This document shows positions 62,383-64,000 of a stretch of DNA of 64,000 nucleotides, piece by piece. Numbering within the stretch: position 1 is the stretch's first letter; every line of letters starts with the position of its first letter. This stretch comes from Xenorhabdus doucetiae (lineage in GTDB: Bacteria > Pseudomonadota > Gammaproteobacteria > Enterobacterales > Enterobacteriaceae). The stretch lies in assembly GCF_000968195.1 (NCBI RefSeq), contig NZ_FO704550.1, positions 806,001 to 870,000 on the forward strand, read 5' to 3'. The notes beneath the pieces were generated by a model, which saw nothing but the letters and a program-made list of their open reading frames with translations, was not told where the DNA came from and searched no databases. Made by a program: the position numbers and the translations under genes.

Positions 62383-62721
62383 ATGAAACTCATCACCATC
62401 ATCATAAAGCCATTTAAGCTGGAGGAAGTGCGGGAAGCACTTGCTGATATAGGAATACAAGGTATGACTATAACGGAAGTAAAGGGATTTGGACGTCAAA
62501 AAGGCCATTCCGAACTTTATCGGGGCGCCGAATACAACGTTAATTTTTTGCCCAAAGTTAAGATTGATATTGCTACCCATGATGAAAAAGTTGAAGAAAT
62601 TATCCATATTGTTCAGCAGACTGCTTTCACTGGGAAAATGGGGGATGGAAAGATTTTTCTCTTTGAATTACAGCATGCGGTTCGGATCAGGACGGGTGAA
62701 ACGAATGATGCTGCACTGTAA
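62383..62721 (+). CDS. glnK: Nitrogen regulatory protein P-II 2 (GlnK)
   Basis: GlnK senses nitrogen and 2-oxoglutarate/ATP and closes AmtB when nitrogen is plentiful. From ATG 62383 it is 112 residues with MKLITIIIKPFKLEEVREAL, the T-loop uridylylation site Tyr51 in ELYRGAEY, and the C-terminal RIRTGETNDAAL. The first 15 codons of the longer frame overlap the promoter and are discarded. It is 12 nt before amtB. Confidence 0.97.
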   Translation: MKLITIIIKPFKLEEVREALADIGIQGMTITEVKGFGRQKGHSELYRGAEYNVNFLPKVKIDIATHDEKVEEIIHIVQQTAFTGKMGDGKIFLFELQHAVRIRTGETNDAAL

Positions 62722-62733
62722 GTGGAGGAAAAA

Positions 62734-64000
62734 ATGAAGAAGAAATTTTTATTCTTAGCGTGTATTGCGGCCAGTTTTCCTTCATTTGCTTTTGCCGTGG
62801 AAAATAATCTCAATAAAGCAGACACCGTATTTATGTTGGTTAATACAGTACTTGTCCTTTTTATGACAATACCCGGCATCGCTCTGTTTTATGGGGGATT
62901 ACTACGCAGCAAAAATGTTTTGTCATTGATGTCACAGGTGATTGTCAGTTTTTCATTGGTTTGTGTGCTTTGGATTATGTATGGGTACAGCATGACCTTT
63001 GAGACAGGCAACTCTTTTTGGGGCGGTTTTGGTCAGGTAATGTTGAAAAACATATCCATAACTGATCTAAATGGTAGTTTCTATCAGTTAATTCACGTTG
63101 TTTTCCAGGGGGCATTTGCGTGTATTACTGTTGCCTTAGTGGTGGGCGCCTTATGTGAAAGAGTTCGTTTTTCCGCACTGCTGATTTTTAGTGCGCTATG
63201 GCTGACCGCATCTTATATCCCTATGGCGCATATGGTGTGGGGCGGCGGCTGGCTGGCTAAGGATGGCGCTTTGGATTTTGCTGGTGGGACGGTTGTTCAT
63301 ATTAATGCGGCAGCGGCAGGATTGGTTGGTGCTCACTTACTTGGAAAGCGTTCTGGTTTCGGACGGGAAGCCTTTAAACCTCATAACTTACCCATGACTT
63401 TTATTGGCACAGCGATCCTTTATATTGGATGGTTTGGCTTTAATGTGGGCTCCGCGGGTGAAGTGAATGCTATCGCAGCGCTGGCTCTGGTGAATACGGT
63501 GGTAGCAACGGCAGGAGCAGTGTTGTCATGGGTTTTCTGTGAGTGGTTATTTCGCCAGAAACCGTCACTTTTAGGGGCATGCTCTGGGTGTATTTCGGGT
63601 TTGGTGGTCATTACACCTGCTGCTGCAACAGTGGGTATTGGTGGCGCATTAGTGATGGGATTGATTGCAGGTATTGCAGGCTTATGGGGGGTAGTCATAC
63701 TGAAGAGATGGTTACGGGTTGATGATGTTTGTGATGTGTTTGGGGTACATGGAGTATGTGGCATCGTCGGTTGTGTATTGACCAGTGTTTTTACTGCATC
63801 CACTTTAGGAGGAACAGGGTTTTCTGAAGGCATGACAATGTTAAGGCAGCTCGGTATTCAGGTGATGAGTATCTTGGTCTGTATCGTTTGGTCATCAATC
63901 GCGGCTTATATCTCGTTTAAGATCGCTGATAAGTTGGTTGGACTACGCATGAGTATCGAATCAGAAAGGGAAGGACTTGATATTACTTCACATGGCGAAA
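62734..64000 (+). CDS. amtB: Ammonium transporter AmtB, cut by the window end
   Basis: The frame from ATG 62734 (GGAGG upstream) stays open to the end of the window, so only about six C-terminal residues seem to be missing (E. coli 428 aa). It begins with a signal peptide (MKKKFLFLACIAASFPSFAFA), then eleven helices with GIALFYGGLLRSKN, the DFAGGTVVHINAAAAGLVGA region holding the first pore His, and DVFGVHGVCGIVGC holding the second. The tail EREGLDITSHGE matches the AmtB end that binds GlnK. Confidence 0.95.
   Translation, partial: MKKKFLFLACIAASFPSFAFAVENNLNKADTVFMLVNTVLVLFMTIPGIALFYGGLLRSKNVLSLMSQVIVSFSLVCVLWIMYGYSMTFETGNSFWGGFGQVMLKNISITDLNGSFYQLIHVVFQGAFACITVALVVGALCERVRFSALLIFSALWLTASYIPMAHMVWGGGWLAKDGALDFAGGTVVHINAAAAGLVGAHLLGKRSGFGREAFKPHNLPMTFIGTAILYIGWFGFNVGSAGEVNAIAALALVNTVVATAGAVLSWVFCEWLFRQKPSLLGACSGCISGLVVITPAAATVGIGGALVMGLIAGIAGLWGVVILKRWLRVDDVCDVFGVHGVCGIVGCVLTSVFTASTLGGTGFSEGMTMLRQLGIQVMSILVCIVWSSIAAYISFKIADKLVGLRMSIESEREGLDITSHGE

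Noticed and set aside
1..64000. CRISPR arrays, tRNA or rRNA genes, prophage or integrase genes
   Set aside because: No regularly spaced repeats, no cloverleaf or rRNA sequence and no phage-type genes were recognised on either strand.

Overview
The window reads as a chromosomal segment of an enterobacterium of the Xenorhabdus/Photorhabdus group (Morganellaceae), most likely Xenorhabdus. This rests on three things. Gene order in most of the window matches the E. coli queA-tgt-yajC-secDF ... amtB segment. It carries two PAS-LuxR 'solo' regulators of the kind expanded in insect-pathogenic Photorhabdus/Xenorhabdus. It also has intergenic palindromic repeats of a type common in these genomes. Species was not determined, and GC content was judged by eye only.

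Layout. 1-2.4 kb: end of a sodium-dependent transporter gene and ggt. 2.4-13.9 kb: conserved backbone with a 2-Cys peroxiredoxin (perfect OxyR-type half-site upstream), acpH, queA-tgt (queuosine), yajC-secDF (translocon), nrdR-ribD-ribH-nusB-thiL-pgpA. 13.9-28.5 kb: an accessory block lying exactly where E. coli has only yajO between pgpA and dxs. It holds pcp, a PAS-LuxR gene split by a complete IS30-family element, a LacI/NhaC/PatB operon, a second PAS-LuxR gene, an AT-rich cassette with a large VasX/BTH_I2691-like putative pore-forming effector and two tandem near-identical membrane proteins (putative immunity), and an MFS transporter. 28.9-64 kb: backbone again, with dxs-ispA-xseB, thiI, panE, yajQ, yajR, cyoABCDE (cytochrome bo3 oxidase), a Tsx/OmpK-like porin, yajG-ampG, bolA, tig, clpP-clpX-lon-hupB-ppiD (proteostasis), ybaV, fadM, queC, a cysteine desulfhydrase/DecR divergent pair, mdlAB, and glnK-amtB (cut by the window end).

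The backbone genes form functional sets: protein export and folding (SecDF-YajC, Tig, PpiD), AAA+ proteolysis (ClpXP, Lon with a recognisable sigma-32 promoter), riboflavin/thiamin/isoprenoid synthesis, queuosine synthesis (QueA, Tgt, QueC), aerobic respiration (Cyo) and nitrogen sensing (GlnK-AmtB behind a near-consensus sigma-54 promoter). The accessory block is the place to look for new biology. The IS insertion can be reversed on paper to restore a 226-codon regulator. The effector cassette shows a recent immunity-gene duplication whose differences gather in the loop between the two membrane helices and at the ends of the proteins.

No tRNA, rRNA, CRISPR array or riboswitch was recognised.
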